Shown here: in pieces, positions 30,758 to 39,890 of the stretch
Position numbering within the stretch: position 1 is the first letter of the stretch
Layout of the letters: every line of letters starts with the position of its first letter
Source: Pseudomonas marginalis
GTDB taxonomy: Bacteria; Pseudomonadota; Gammaproteobacteria; Pseudomonadales; Pseudomonadaceae
Length of the DNA stretch: 64,000 nucleotides
NCBI RefSeq assembly: GCF_001645105.1
Contig: NZ_LKEG01000041.1
Location: 174,408-238,407 of the forward strand
Direction of reading: 5' to 3'
Made by a program: the position numbers and the translations under genes
Notes under the pieces: model-generated
Told to the model about the DNA's origin: nothing
Seen by the model: only the letters and a program-made list of their open reading frames with translations
Database searches by the model: none

Positions 30758-31666
30758 TCACCCCCTGGGAATCAACGCCCCCGGCACCTGGATAACCCGG
30801 CTGGCCAACCGATGCCCGGCCAAAGCCGCCGCCTCCGGAGTGCCACCCTTAAACCGACTGGCCAGGTACGCTGCACTGAACGAATCCCCCGCCGCCGTCG
30901 TATCCACCACCTGTTCGACCTTGATCGCCGGCACCGCAAACCGCTCACCCTTGCACCGGATCAGGCACGCATCCGCGCCACGTTTGAGCACCACTTCTTC
31001 AATCGCCGGGTACGCCGCGAACACTTGCTCACTGTCGGCGTAGCCAAACAACGACCGCTCGTCATCCTCGGTCAGCAAGGCGATATCCACTTCTGCCAAC
31101 ACCGTACGATACGCCGCGCGCGCCGCCTCGACACCGGCCCACAAACGCGGCCGGTAGTTGTTGTCGAACACCACCTTGCCGCCGCGCCGACGGGTTTCTA
31201 TAAGGGTCTGCAGTAAACGCCCACGGCCAATTTCCCCCAGCACTGCCAGGGTGATGCCGCTGAAATACACCACGGCATAGTCCGGCAAGGCGGCCAGGAT
31301 CGGTTCGGCGGCGGGCGTGGTGAAGCAGTCGCGTACGGCGGCTTCGTTGCGCCAGTAGAGGAATTTGCGCTCGCCGTTGGCGTCGGTCTGGATGCAGTAC
31401 AAGCCTGGCAAACGTCCGGTCAGGCGCTGGACCATGCCCAGGCCGAGGCCTTCCTCCGTCCATTGCCGGCACATGGCATCGCTGAAACTGTCGTCGCCCA
31501 GGGCGGTGACGTAGTCGACGCTGCCGGTGTCGCCCAGTTCGCGACGCAGGTACACCGCGGTGTTCAGGGTGTCGCCGCCGAAGCTCTGGTGCAAGCTGCC
31601 GTCGGCGCGGTGTTGCAGTTCGATCATGCATTCGCCGATCAGGGCGATTCGGAGTTGGGTGTTCAT
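30758..31666 (-). CDS. kdgK: PfkB-family sugar kinase, probable 2-keto-3-deoxygluconate kinase
   Basis: A 302-residue ribokinase-fold kinase. The N-terminal signature IALIGECMIELQ, the substrate loop FGGDTLNTAVYL and the C-terminal PfkB signature VDTTAAGDSFSAAYL with catalytic D261 are clear. The GGDTLNTA loop and WRNEAAVRDCF are typical of KdgK-type kinases, which make 2-keto-3-deoxy-6-phosphogluconate. I chose ATG 31666 because the longer frame starts within a REP element. The neighbours (PLP ammonia-lyase-like enzyme, IclR, RidA, ABC transporter) support a route ending in KDG. The exact substrate is inferred, not shown. Confidence 0.82.
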   Translation of the reverse strand: MNTQLRIALIGECMIELQHRADGSLHQSFGGDTLNTAVYLRRELGDTGSVDYVTALGDDSFSDAMCRQWTEEGLGLGMVQRLTGRLPGLYCIQTDANGERKFLYWRNEAAVRDCFTTPAAEPILAALPDYAVVYFSGITLAVLGEIGRGRLLQTLIETRRRGGKVVFDNNYRPRLWAGVEAARAAYRTVLAEVDIALLTEDDERSLFGYADSEQVFAAYPAIEEVVLKRGADACLIRCKGERFAVPAIKVEQVVDTTAAGDSFSAAYLASRFKGGTPEAAALAGHRLASRVIQVPGALIPRG

Positions 31667-31697
31667 AATGATTGTCTCGGGCGTGGCTGATGGCCTC

Positions 31698-31770
31698 ATC
31701 GGGGGCAAGCCCCCTCCCACCGTTTGATGTGTGAACCTATTCAATGGTGGGAGGGGGCATACCCGCGATA
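31698..31770. repeat. REP doublet, one arm degenerate
   Basis: TCGGGGGCAAGCCCCCTCCC at 31699-31718 and GGTGGGAGGGGGCATACC from 31746. The second arm has lost the GCTTGC centre. The pair lies between the kinase and the PLP-enzyme genes, in outward order. Confidence 0.75.
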
Positions 31771-31783
31771 GGAACGGCGCGGT

Positions 31784-32992
31784 CTAGAAGCAGGTATGCA
31801 GAGACTCGATGACCTGCAACTGCTCATCCACCAGGCAGCCGACCTGCCACTTGTCAAAGGTCAGGCACGGGTGCGAAGTGCCGAACGAAATGATGTCACC
31901 AATACGCAGTTCAACCCCTGACGCTACGGTCATGAACGCGTGCTGGTCCATCACCGCCGTGACCTTGCACGCCCCCACGTCATCGCCTTGCGCCGGGAGA
32001 ATCCCGGCCTTGTAGCGCTTGAGCGGCACCGGCAGGCCGGCGTCGTAGGCGACGTCGCGCTTGCCCAGGGCGATCACCGCAAATCCCGGCTCGGGCATCG
32101 ATTGCACGTGGGCCCACACTTCCAGGGCCGGGCGCAGGCCTTCGCTGAGGTCGCTGCGGCGGTCGAGCACGCAGCATTGCGCGTCTTTGTAGATGCCGTG
32201 GTCATGGGCGACGTAGCTGCCGGGACGCAGCACGCTGAGGAAGCGACCCGCGGCGTTTTGCTCTTCGAACGACTCGGCGATCAGGTCATACCAGGCCGAA
32301 CCCGAGGCCGTGATGATCGGTTTGGGCAAGTCGAAAGCGCCATTGTTCTGCAGGTCCACCGCCAGGCGCACCAGGCTGGCGGCGAAGTCGCGGATGCCGC
32401 TGATGGCGTGCTCGCCGTGGATCACACCTTCATAGCCTTCGATACCGGTGAGGGCCAGGGACGGCTGCGCCTTGATCGCCTTGGCCAAGTCGCGCACCTC
32501 CTGCTCGCTGCGGCACCCGCAACGGCCACCAACCACGCCGTATTCGATCATCACGTTCAGGCGCAAGCCACGGGCGGCGAAGAACAGGCCCAGGTCGGCA
32601 ACGTTATCGGGGTGATCGACCATGCAGTGGAAGTCGAAATCCGGGTCGGCCAGCAGGTCGGCGATCAGCGCCATGTTCGGCGCGCCCACCAGTTGGTTAG
32701 CCATCAGCACCCGGCGTACACCGCCGGCATAGGCGGCGCGGGTCTGCACCGCGTTGGCCAGGGTGATGCCCCAGGCGCCTTGGGCGAGCTGGCGCTGGAA
32801 CAGCGCCGGCATCATGCTGGTCTTGCCGTGGGGCGCCAGTTCCGCGCCGCTCTTGCTGACAAAGTCCTGCATCCAGCGGATGTTGTGTTCCAGGGCGTCG
32901 CGGTGCAGCACCAGGGCCGGCAGGCTGACATCGCGGACCAGGTGGGCACCGACGGCGGCGGCGCCTTTTTCAACAGCGTTGAGGGCAGACAT
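31784..32992 (-). CDS. DSD1/D-threonine-aldolase-fold PLP enzyme (D-amino acid deaminase or D-glucosaminate ammonia-lyase candidate)
   Basis: A 402-residue fold-type III PLP protein with an alanine-racemase-like barrel. The cofactor lysine is K57 in LAPHGKTSM. The C-terminal zinc site of the D-serine dehydratase/D-threonine aldolase group is seen as SHPCLTFDKW (H374, C376). Such enzymes remove ammonia from D-hydroxy-amino acids. With a KDG-type kinase next door, D-glucosaminate (a D-hydroxy-amino acid giving KDG plus ammonia) is an attractive substrate; P. fluorescens is known to degrade glucosamine this way. D-serine or D-threonine remain alternatives. The gene follows the IclR gene by eight bases. 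Confidence 0.8.
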   Translation of the reverse strand: MSALNAVEKGAAAVGAHLVRDVSLPALVLHRDALEHNIRWMQDFVSKSGAELAPHGKTSMMPALFQRQLAQGAWGITLANAVQTRAAYAGGVRRVLMANQLVGAPNMALIADLLADPDFDFHCMVDHPDNVADLGLFFAARGLRLNVMIEYGVVGGRCGCRSEQEVRDLAKAIKAQPSLALTGIEGYEGVIHGEHAISGIRDFAASLVRLAVDLQNNGAFDLPKPIITASGSAWYDLIAESFEEQNAAGRFLSVLRPGSYVAHDHGIYKDAQCCVLDRRSDLSEGLRPALEVWAHVQSMPEPGFAVIALGKRDVAYDAGLPVPLKRYKAGILPAQGDDVGACKVTAVMDQHAFMTVASGVELRIGDIISFGTSHPCLTFDKWQVGCLVDEQLQVIESLHTCF

Positions 32993-33000
32993 GGAAACTC

Positions 33001-33765
33001 CTATTCGTTGATGCGCCGGGCCAGGTTGTTGGCGCTTTCGATCAACACCCGGCGATAGTCGTTGTAGTTTTTGCTGGCATCGGCGCGTGGGGCGACGATG
33101 CACAGGGTCGCAATGCTGATGCCTTGCGCGTCCCGCACCGGGGCGGCAAAGCAGTGGGTAAAGGTGTCGGCCACGCTGTCGAAGGAAAAGAACCCATCGA
33201 GGGTGGCCTGGCGGATTTGTGCCAGGAACGTCTCCAGCGGCAGGCGCTGGCCGTCCGGCAGGATAAAGTCATCATGGTCGATCAGGTCGACGATCTGCTG
33301 GTCACTCAAGTGCCCCAGCAACAGGCGCCCGGACGCCGTCCACGGGATCGGTGCATTTTCACCGATGTCCGAGGAAATGCGAAAATGCCGCTCGCCCTCG
33401 CGCATCAGCGCCACTGTGTATTTGCGCCCGTTGAGCAGGCACATCTGCGCGGTTTCGTGGGTCTGGCTGACGATCTCCTGCAAGGCATGGTCGGCCTCGC
33501 GGGTCAGGTCGAAATGACGCAAGTGCGCCTGGCCGAGAAAGTACAACTGGCGGCCGAGGTAGACGTGGCCGTCCTTGCCCACCGTTTCCAGGATGCGTCG
33601 CTCCAGGAGCGACGCGACCAATTCGTAGACGGTGGACTTGGGGCTGCCGATGCCGCTGGCAATATCATTCGGGCGCAGGGGCTGGCCGATTTCCTTGAGA
33701 AAATCGAGGATATCGAATGCACGGTCCAGGCCTTTGGCGCGGCGTTTGATGGTGTCTTCGGTCAT
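33001..33765 (-). CDS. IclR-family transcriptional regulator
   Basis: A 254-residue regulator: winged helix-turn-helix at about 12-70 (AFDILDFLKEIGQPLRPNDIA, SPKSTVYELVASL read in parts) and an IclR effector domain at 80-250 with IPWTASGRLLLGH and ADTFTHCFAAPV. It is upstream of and probably co-transcribed with the PLP-enzyme gene, so it likely controls this cluster. A palindrome of the IclR-site type lies in front of the transporter operon (37381-37396). Confidence 0.9.
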   Translation of the reverse strand: MTEDTIKRRAKGLDRAFDILDFLKEIGQPLRPNDIASGIGSPKSTVYELVASLLERRILETVGKDGHVYLGRQLYFLGQAHLRHFDLTREADHALQEIVSQTHETAQMCLLNGRKYTVALMREGERHFRISSDIGENAPIPWTASGRLLLGHLSDQQIVDLIDHDDFILPDGQRLPLETFLAQIRQATLDGFFSFDSVADTFTHCFAAPVRDAQGISIATLCIVAPRADASKNYNDYRRVLIESANNLARRINE

Positions 33766-33811
33766 GGCAATTTCGGTCCGGTCGAAGTTGTTGGGTACGA
33801 CACAATTCTAC

Positions 33812-33902
33812 TGTGGGAGGGGGGCTTGCCCCCGATGAGGGAGTGTCAGCACATGCATGTGTGACTGACTCACCGCCATCGGGGGCAAGCCCCCTCCCAC
33901 AT
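33812..33902. repeat. REPIN between RidA and the IclR gene
   Basis: Facing arms GTGGGAGGGGGGCTTGCCCC and its complement, about 45 bases apart. One arm has an extra G. It divides the transporter/RidA genes from the regulator/enzyme genes. Confidence 0.9.
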
Positions 33903-33934
33903 TGGATTTGCGGTGGGCTTGAGAGTGGGGGCAT

Positions 33935-34324
33935 TTAGCCTTTTTTCTTGTAGGCCACGCAATCGATCTCCACCTTGCAATCAACCATCATGTTGGCCTG
34001 CACACAGGCGCGCGCCGGGGCGTGTTCCGGGGTGAAGTATTCGCCGAACACCTTGTTGAAACTCCAGAAGTCCCGTGGGTCTTCCAGCCACACACCAACG
34101 CGCACCACGTCTTTGAGCTCGTAGCCGGCTTCTTCAAGGATCGCCACCACGTTACGCAGGGTCTGGCGGGTTTGCTCGATGATCCCGCCGGTGATGATTT
34201 CGCCGTCCACCGCAGGCACTTGGCCCGAGACGTACAACCAACCGTCCGCTTCCACGGCGCGGGCGAAGGGACGGGGCTGGCCGCCGCCGGCAGTACTGCC
34301 GGCACCGTAACGAGTGATGCTCAT
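33935..34324 (-). CDS. RidA-family enamine/imine deaminase
   Basis: A 129-residue member of the YjgF/YER057c/UK114 family, which hydrolyses reactive enamines released by PLP dehydratases. The family features ARAVEADGWLYVSGQVP, the arginine region PARACVQANMM and the C-terminal KVEIDCVAYK are present. The longer frame upstream was rejected; ATG 34324 has AGGAG eleven bases before it. Its place next to a PLP ammonia-lyase-like enzyme and a transporter fits removal of enamine intermediates from that enzyme's reaction. Confidence 0.9.
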   Translation of the reverse strand: MSITRYGAGSTAGGGQPRPFARAVEADGWLYVSGQVPAVDGEIITGGIIEQTRQTLRNVVAILEEAGYELKDVVRVGVWLEDPRDFWSFNKVFGEYFTPEHAPARACVQANMMVDCKVEIDCVAYKKKG

Positions 34325-34340
34325 AAAACTATGCTCCTGA

Positions 34341-35123
34341 TTAAAAACGAATGTTCTTGAGAAATTCCGCCAGGCGCGGCGATTGCGGGCGTTCGAAAAT
34401 ATCCTTCGAGGTGCCCTGCTCTTCAATGCGGCCCTGGTTCATGAAAACGATCTTGTCCGAGACTTCATAGGCAAAGCGCATCTCGTGAGTGACCAGCAAC
34501 ATGGTCATGCCCTCCTCCGCCAGGCCCTTGATCACGCTGAGCACTTCGCCCACCAATTCCGGGTCGAGGGCCGAGGTGACTTCGTCAAACAGCATCAGGC
34601 TGGGGTTCATGGCAATCGCGCGGGCAATCGCCACACGCTGTTGCTGGCCGCCGGACAGCTGGCCGGGAAAGTGGTTGCGGCGCTCCAAAAGTCCTACGCG
34701 GTCCAGCCATTTTTCTGCCAATACCACTGCCTCGTCCTTCGGCATTTTCTTAACTTTCAATAAGCCCAAGGTGACGTTCTGTAACGCGGTCAAGTGCGGG
34801 AACAGGTTGAACTGCTGGAACGCCATGCCGGTCATCGCCCGGTGCTGGGCAATCACGCGCTCGGGGTGACGCACGCGCTTGCCGGCGATTTCGCTGTAGC
34901 CGATGGACTCCCCATCCAGGGTGATCTGCCCGCCCTGGAATTCTTCCAGCAGGTTGACGCAGCGCAACAGCGTGGTCTTGCCCGAGCCGCTGGACCCGAT
35001 CAAGGTCACCACATTGCCGCGCTGCATGGACAGGTCGACGCCCTTGAGCACTTCGACCTCACCGTATTGTTTACGCAGGCCGCGGATGTTCAGCAGCGGT
35101 GGGTTGGTGTGAGGTTGGTTCAT
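34341..35123 (-). CDS. Polar amino acid-type ABC transporter ATP-binding protein
   Basis: A 260-residue PAAT-family ATPase (GlnQ/HisP type). Walker [10 protein letters not shown] at about 43-51, Q-loop [10 protein letters not shown], signature LSGGQQQR, Walker [13 protein letters not shown] and H-loop THEM are all intact. Its start overlaps the permease stop by four bases. RidA follows after 16 bases. With two permeases and a binding protein upstream this is a complete importer. Confidence 0.93.
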   Translation of the reverse strand: MNQPHTNPPLLNIRGLRKQYGEVEVLKGVDLSMQRGNVVTLIGSSGSGKTTLLRCVNLLEEFQGGQITLDGESIGYSEIAGKRVRHPERVIAQHRAMTGMAFQQFNLFPHLTALQNVTLGLLKVKKMPKDEAVVLAEKWLDRVGLLERRNHFPGQLSGGQQQRVAIARAIAMNPSLMLFDEVTSALDPELVGEVLSVIKGLAEEGMTMLLVTHEMRFAYEVSDKIVFMNQGRIEEQGTSKDIFERPQSPRLAEFLKNIRF

Positions 35124-35782
35124 GGCAAGGCCACCCGCTTTTCAATGTAGCGCCCGAATAACTCGATGGCGTAGTTGATGACAAAGAACAGAAACCCGGC
35201 GAACAGGTAGAACTCCAGGGTCATGAAAGTGCGCGCAATCACTTGCTGGGTGCTCAGCAGCAACTCGGCCACGCCGATCACCGAGAGCAAGGTCGAGGCC
35301 TTGACGATTTCCGTGGAGGAATTGACCCAGGTCGGCAGGATCTGGCGCAGCGCCTGGGGCAACAGCACGTAACCCAGGGACTGGTAGAACGTCAGGCCGA
35401 TCGCCTTGCCCGCTTCCAGTTGCCCACGGGGAATGGCTTGCAGCGCACCGCGCACGATTTCCGACACGTGGGAGCCGCAGAACAGCGTCAGCCCGACCGC
35501 ACCGGCCTGGAACGCGCTGATCTGCCAACCGAGCGCCGGCAGCATGTAGAAACACGCCAATACCAGCACAAACACCGGCGTGCCACGGATCAGGTCGACG
35601 TACAGGCGGAACGGCGCACGCATCCAGAACTTGCCGTAGGTGAGGACCAACCCGGCGACGATGCCGATCAGGGTGCCAAAGATAATCGCCAGCGCTGACA
35701 CATAAACGCTGGCCTGGAAGCCCGCCCAGAGTGTATCCCGGGCGATCCACAACTCATGCAGCCAGCTGGGGGATTCGTACAT
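35120..35782 (-). CDS. Polar amino acid-type ABC transporter permease
   Basis: A 220-residue inner-membrane protein of the HisM/GlnP type with about five helices. The conserved EAA region is [41 protein letters not shown] and [10 protein letters not shown] are other PAAT blocks. It is second of two permeases, eleven bases after the first. Confidence 0.92.
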   Translation of the reverse strand: MYESPSWLHELWIARDTLWAGFQASVYVSALAIIFGTLIGIVAGLVLTYGKFWMRAPFRLYVDLIRGTPVFVLVLACFYMLPALGWQISAFQAGAVGLTLFCGSHVSEIVRGALQAIPRGQLEAGKAIGLTFYQSLGYVLLPQALRQILPTWVNSSTEIVKASTLLSVIGVAELLLSTQQVIARTFMTLEFYLFAGFLFFVINYAIELFGRYIEKRVALP

Positions 35783-35793
35783 GGAAACCTCGC

Positions 35794-36456
35794 TTAACGA
35801 CGGATCGCCAGGCGCTGTTCCAGGTAACGGAGCAGCATGGCGATGAGGTAACAGGCAGCCACGTAGAGCGCGGTCGTGACCAGCCAGGTTTCAATCACCC
35901 GGTAGCTTTCGACGTTGATCTTGCGGGCGTAATAGGTCAGCTCGGGCACCGCGATGGCGGCGGCGAGCGAGGTGTCCTTGAACAGCGAAATGAAGTTGTT
36001 CGACAGCGCGGGCAGCACGTTGCGCAACATCACCGGCACGGTGATATACGCGCGGATACGCCACTCACCCAAACCGATGGCCAACCCGGCTTCACGCAAG
36101 CCCTTGGGAATGTTCAATAGTCCGGCGCGGAATACTTCGGTCAGGTAGGCACCGGCGTACAGCGACAAGGTGATGATGAACGACGGGATCTTGTCCAGGC
36201 GGATGCCCAGGCTGGGCAAGGCGAAGTAGATCAACAGGATCAGCACGAGGATCGGCGTATTGCGGATCACCGTGACGTACACCGAGGCGAGCACGCGCAG
36301 CGCCTTGTGCCTGGACAGCATGGCAAACGCCATCATCAAACCGATCACGCAGCCAATCGCAATCGACAGCAGCGCCAGCTCAAGACCCAGGCCGAGCCCC
36401 GCCAGCAAGCTGGGGAAGTCGCGCCACACGGCGGCAAAGTTCAACTGATAGTTCAT
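35794..36456 (-). CDS. Polar amino acid-type ABC transporter permease
   Basis: A 220-residue inner-membrane permease paralogous to its neighbour: LGLELALLSIAIGCVIGL at the first helix, VIRNTPILVLILLIYFALP, EAA loop KGLREAGLAIGLGEWRIRAYITVPVM (in parts), and LAAAIAVPELTYYARKIN at the end. It follows the binding-protein gene by about 50 bases and forms a heterodimeric channel with the next permease. Confidence 0.92.
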   Translation of the reverse strand: MNYQLNFAAVWRDFPSLLAGLGLGLELALLSIAIGCVIGLMMAFAMLSRHKALRVLASVYVTVIRNTPILVLILLIYFALPSLGIRLDKIPSFIITLSLYAGAYLTEVFRAGLLNIPKGLREAGLAIGLGEWRIRAYITVPVMLRNVLPALSNNFISLFKDTSLAAAIAVPELTYYARKINVESYRVIETWLVTTALYVAACYLIAMLLRYLEQRLAIRR

Positions 36457-36507
36457 GGTCGGCAGTACCTGATTGGGGCGCCTTCAGCGACGCCCCAGGT
36501 TTTCGAT

Positions 36508-37356
36508 TTACTTGAACTCAACCGGGAAACCGATCGCCGGCTCCGGCAGGTCCACACCGAACCATTGCTTGAACGAGGCCTTGTAGGTCGGGAACTCCAC
36601 GCCGGTCATGGCTTCATGCAGCGCGGTGTTGACGAAGTTCAGCCAGTCCTGGTCGCCACGCTTGACGGCGCACGCGTAGGTCTGTGGGCTCCAGGCGTAA
36701 GCCGGGCTGCGGTAGCGGCCTGGGTTCTGCACCATCAGGTACTTGACCGAGGACTGGTCGGTGGCGGCGGCATCGGCGCGACCGGAGTTCACGGCCTGGT
36801 ACATCAGGTCGACGCTGTCGTACTGGTCGACCTTGGCCTTGGGCAGCGCCTGGTGCACCAGCTCTTCGGCGTAGACGTTTTGCAGCACGGCCACGGTGAC
36901 GCCGTCGCCGGCGGCCTGCAGGTCTTCGATCTCTTTGTACTTGCTGTTGTTCGGCAGCAGCAGGCCCACGCCTTCGCGGTAGTACGGCAGGGTGAAGGCC
37001 ACCTGCTGCGCACGGCTGGCGGTGACGGTGATGAACTGGCAACTCATGTCGACCTTGTCGGTCAGCAGGTTGGGAATCCGTGCATCGGAGGACTGCACCA
37101 CGAACTCGACCTTGCTCGGGTCGTTGAACAAGCCTTTGGCCACAATGCGGCCGATGTCGATATCAAACCCCTGCAACTTGCCATCCGCTCCCTGGAAGTG
37201 CCACGGCGCATTGGTACTGCCTGTACCCACGATCAGGTGCCCACGCTTGAGCACATCATCGAGCTTGCTGTCCGCCGCCTGCACTACGCTGGCGAGGGAA
37301 GCCGATGCGGCGAAGAGAAAAACACACGCTTTAAACACGGAAGGTCGGTGATGCAT
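36508..37356 (-). CDS. Family 3 extracellular solute-binding protein
   Basis: A 282-residue periplasmic binding protein, SBP_bac_3 family. The signal peptide is MHHRPSVFKACVFLFAASAS with cleavage predicted after VVQA. The domain begins DDVLKRGHLIVGTGSTNAPW and includes GFDIDIGRIVAKGLF and VDMSCQFITVTASRA. ATG 37356 has GGAG eleven bases upstream and yields a proper signal peptide; the longer frame does not. It is the first gene of the transporter operon. Ligand is unknown; in related pseudomonads such transporters next to a KDG-type kinase have been linked to glucosaminate/glucosamine, which I use as inference only. Confidence 0.9.
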   Translation of the reverse strand: MHHRPSVFKACVFLFAASASLASVVQAADSKLDDVLKRGHLIVGTGSTNAPWHFQGADGKLQGFDIDIGRIVAKGLFNDPSKVEFVVQSSDARIPNLLTDKVDMSCQFITVTASRAQQVAFTLPYYREGVGLLLPNNSKYKEIEDLQAAGDGVTVAVLQNVYAEELVHQALPKAKVDQYDSVDLMYQAVNSGRADAAATDQSSVKYLMVQNPGRYRSPAYAWSPQTYACAVKRGDQDWLNFVNTALHEAMTGVEFPTYKASFKQWFGVDLPEPAIGFPVEFK

Positions 37357-37380
37357 GACAAGCACTCCAGGAGTTGTGTA

Positions 37381-37396
37381 TTCCGCTATACCGGAA
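37381..37396. promoter_or_regulatory. Candidate IclR-family operator
   Basis: TTCCG-CTATAC-CGGAA is a perfect inverted repeat with a six-base spacer, 25 bases before the binding-protein start. A further CGGAA half-site is at 37412-37416. IclR-family regulators commonly bind such TTCCG/CGGAA repeats. Confidence 0.55.
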
Positions 37397-37422
37397 CTTA
37401 GTATGTAACAACGGAATAGACA

Positions 37423-37438
37423 GCAGAAAGTGTGCCAC
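37423..37438 (-). promoter_or_regulatory. Sigma-54-like -24/-12 element before the transporter operon
   Basis: On the minus strand TGGCACACTTTCTGCT has GG and GC exactly ten bases apart and an intact TGGCAC. The start point would be near 37411, upstream of the IclR-type palindrome. The last part, CTGC rather than TTGC, is one base off consensus, and no activator gene is adjacent. Confidence 0.4.
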
Positions 37439-37462
37439 ACGCGGTAACAGAAAAATATGACG

Positions 37463-37481
37463 TATATAAATTCGTTATATA
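37463..37481. promoter_or_regulatory. AT-rich inverted repeat TATATAA-ATTCG-TTATATA
   Basis: A perfect seven-base inverted repeat around a five-base centre, in an otherwise GC-rich stretch, between divergent transcription units. Operator or open-complex region; function unknown. Confidence 0.4.
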
Positions 37482-37689
37482 TCAGTCAGATGACTATTCA
37501 CGGGCGGCAAGGCGTTACGCCAGCATCTGGAATCACATTGCTACCCAACGCCCCACATGCCGGTGACAGGCCTCACTCGAGTGCGCCACAACGACCTTGG
37601 CGCGCACCGTTGCAGTGCGCAGGCAGCCTGGAAAAATCCCCACGCTGGACTAGCCTTGGCACATCTCTGCCGACAAGGACCCCGCCCTG

Positions 37690-37935
37690 ATGAAGCTCCG
37701 TCTCACCCTGGTTTTGCTCGCTTTCCTGACGGCCGGCAGCGCCTCGGCCAGCAACGACCGTCGCGAATGCAAAGAAGAACTGCGCAAGCTCAATGACGCC
37801 TTGAGCACCAACTACACCAGTCAGAACCACCATGGCTACCGCCAGGCGAAGGCCTCACGGGACAATCTGGAATACAAGAAATGCGCGAGCCAGGCACGCA
37901 AGGCGCGCGAACGCGTAGAGCGTGACGACCTGTGA
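37690..37935 (+). CDS. Small secreted protein of unknown function
   Basis: An 81-residue protein with signal peptide MKLRLTLVLLAFLTAGSASA, leaving a mature chain of about 61 residues that is rich in charged residues and predicted mostly helical. Two cysteines (C27, C65) could form a disulfide in the periplasm. AAGGAC lies ten bases before the ATG. I do not recognise the family. The following gene encodes a thioredoxin-like protein without a signal peptide, so a direct link through the disulfide is not supported. Confidence 0.7.
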   Translation: MKLRLTLVLLAFLTAGSASASNDRRECKEELRKLNDALSTNYTSQNHHGYRQAKASRDNLEYKKCASQARKARERVERDDL

Positions 37936-38008
37936 AGGTTGACAGTAGACGGGGGTGATATCCCAGCTTAGCTTTGGCCAGAACACCGAAGCCGACAGGG
38001 AGATCATC

Positions 38009-38365
38009 ATGGGAATTGCCAAGGACATCATTGCCTGCAATGAGGACTATCAGCCCATGCTGGCAGCGCACTCAACCGTTTTCATGCTGTTTGTATCGCA
38101 GACCTGCCCGGCGTGCGCGAGCGCTGTGGAGCTTTTTGAACCCATCGCCGAAAACTACGAGCCGACAGTGAAAAGCGTGGTGCTTGATACAGCCAAAACG
38201 CCCAGGCTCGAACAGGTCACCGGCACGCCCACGTTGGTAGTGCACGCCAATGGCAAAATCAAGGAAATACTCAAGGGGTTTGGCCCCTGGGAAACCCAGG
38301 AGCAAACACTCAAGGAGGTATTCAGCCGCTATGCGCGGCAGCAGGCTCCAGATGAACCTGCGTGA
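38009..38365 (+). CDS. Thioredoxin-like protein with CPAC motif
   Basis: A 118-residue thioredoxin-fold protein, cytoplasmic. The active site is CPAC in [17 protein letters not shown], then [13 protein letters not shown] and the cis-proline segment [18 protein letters not shown] replaces the classical CGPC, which points to a glutaredoxin/thioredoxin variant rather than TrxA. The ATG at 38009 was chosen because AGGGAG precedes it by eight bases; an upstream GTG gives a longer, less credible N-terminus. Its 3' end overlaps the convergent TerC-type gene by 44 bases. Confidence 0.8.
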   Translation: MGIAKDIIACNEDYQPMLAAHSTVFMLFVSQTCPACASAVELFEPIAENYEPTVKSVVLDTAKTPRLEQVTGTPTLVVHANGKIKEILKGFGPWETQEQTLKEVFSRYARQQAPDEPA

Positions 38366-39890
38366 CCCGCCGCTCCTCCACCACCGCCACCGTCAGGTGC
38401 CAACCTTCATGTTCCAGGCTATCGCCCACCATCGGCAGGCGGTCCAGCAAGCTCATCACCAAACCGGCCAGCGTCTGGTAATCCTCAGTCGCCACCGCTT
38501 TAAAGCCCGTCCGCTGACGCACCTGATTGAGGTTCAGCGCACCATTGGCGCGGAAACCGGCACCCTCTTCAACGATATCCGGCCCTTCGATCTCACTGGC
38601 GTCCGGCAACTCACCAGCGATGGACTCGAGAATGTCGGTCATGCTCAACACGCCCATGAAGTCACCAAATTCGTTGATCACGAACGCAATGTGGGTGGAC
38701 TCCTGGCGCATCTGCTCCAAGGCGTTGAGGATCGAAAAGCTCTCAAGCAGATTGATAGCGCGGCGCGCCAAGTGCTCCAGGTTCGGCTCATTGCCGGCCA
38801 GGTATTCCTTGAGCAGTTCCTTCTTGTGCACGAAGCCCAGCGGCTCGTCGACGGCCCCGTTGCGGATCAACGGCAGCCGCGAGTAGGACGAATGCATCAG
38901 TTTCAGGCGAATACTGTCGGGATCATCCGCCAGATCGATGCAGTCAACCTTGGCCCGTGGCGTCATCAGCGTGCGGATCGGCCGTTCGGCCAATTGCAGC
39001 ACGCCGCTGATCATCACACGCTCGCGTCTATCAAACAGCGGGCCTTGGCTCGCGTCCGACTCGCCCAGCAGATCGGCAACCTCTTCATCCACCTCCTCCA
39101 CCGCCAGGCTGCGGCCGCCGAGCAAACGCATCACCGCGTGGGCGGTGCGCTCACGCACCGGCAACACACCTTGCGCGGACTTCTTGCGGCGTGAACGGGC
39201 GATCTGGTTGAACACTTCGATCAGGATCGAGAAACCAATGGCCGCGTACAGGTAGCCTTTCGGAATATGGAAGCCCAGGCCTTCGGCGGTCAGGGCGAAA
39301 CCGATCATCATCAAGAAGCCCAGGCATAGCATGATCACGGTCGGGTGCGCATTGACGAAGCGGGTCAATGGCTTGCTCGCCACAATCATCAGGCCGATGG
39401 ATACGATCACTGCGATCATCATCACCGCGAGCTCGTCCACCATGCCGACGGCAGTGATCACCGCGTCGAGGGAGAACACCGCATCGAGCACCACGATCTG
39501 CGCCACGATCGGCCAGAACATCGCGTAGGCCACATTGCCCGTGCGCTGGGCCACGTGGCCTTCGAGGCGCTCATGCAATTCCATGGTGGCCTTGAACAAC
39601 AGGAACACACCACCAAACAGCATGATCAGGTCACGCCCGGAGAAGCTCTTGTCGAACACCTCGAACAGCGGCTGGGTCAGGGTCACCAACCAGGAAATAC
39701 TCGCCAACAGGCCCAGGCGCATCAGCAATGCCAGGGACAAACCGATCAGGCGCGCACGGTCGCGCTGCTCCGGTGGCAGCTTGTCCGCCAGGATCGCGAT
39801 AAACACCAGGTTGTCGATGCCGAGCACCAGTTCCAGCACAATCAAGGTCAACAGGCCGAGCCAGGCCGTTGGATCCGCTAACCATTCCAT
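38322..39890 (-). CDS. TerC-domain membrane protein with CBS pair and CorC/HlyC domain
   Basis: A 522-residue protein. Residues 1-235 form a TerC-type membrane domain with about seven helices and the signature [15 protein letters not shown] and [15 protein letters not shown], acidic residues thought to bind metal. A CBS pair at about 300-425 ([34 protein letters not shown]) and a CorC/HlyC transporter-associated domain at 435-515 follow. This matches the YegH/YoaE group. A metal ion role (manganese or similar) is inferred from TerC relatives. I looked for a yybP-ykoY manganese riboswitch in the leader and did not find it. Confidence 0.88.
   Translation of the reverse strand: MEWLADPTAWLGLLTLIVLELVLGIDNLVFIAILADKLPPEQRDRARLIGLSLALLMRLGLLASISWLVTLTQPLFEVFDKSFSGRDLIMLFGGVFLLFKATMELHERLEGHVAQRTGNVAYAMFWPIVAQIVVLDAVFSLDAVITAVGMVDELAVMMIAVIVSIGLMIVASKPLTRFVNAHPTVIMLCLGFLMMIGFALTAEGLGFHIPKGYLYAAIGFSILIEVFNQIARSRRKKSAQGVLPVRERTAHAVMRLLGGRSLAVEEVDEEVADLLGESDASQGPLFDRRERVMISGVLQLAERPIRTLMTPRAKVDCIDLADDPDSIRLKLMHSSYSRLPLIRNGAVDEPLGFVHKKELLKEYLAGNEPNLEHLARRAINLLESFSILNALEQMRQESTHIAFVINEFGDFMGVLSMTDILESIAGELPDASEIEGPDIVEEGAGFRANGALNLNQVRQRTGFKAVATEDYQTLAGLVMSLLDRLPMVGDSLEHEGWHLTVAVVEERRVTQVHLEPAAAHSG

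Larger units (their letters stand above)
37357..37689. other. Intergenic control region between the transporter operon and a small secreted protein gene
   Basis: This 333-base gap has no convincing gene. It contains the IclR-type palindrome, a -24/-12-like element facing the transporter operon, an AT-rich inverted repeat at 37463-37481, and an unassigned promoter for the gene at 37690. Confidence 0.7.

Noticed and set aside
37457..37690. 77-codon plus-strand frame upstream of the small secreted protein
   Set aside because: Starts in the AT-rich operator region, has unlikely composition and no ribosome site, and ends at the real gene's start.
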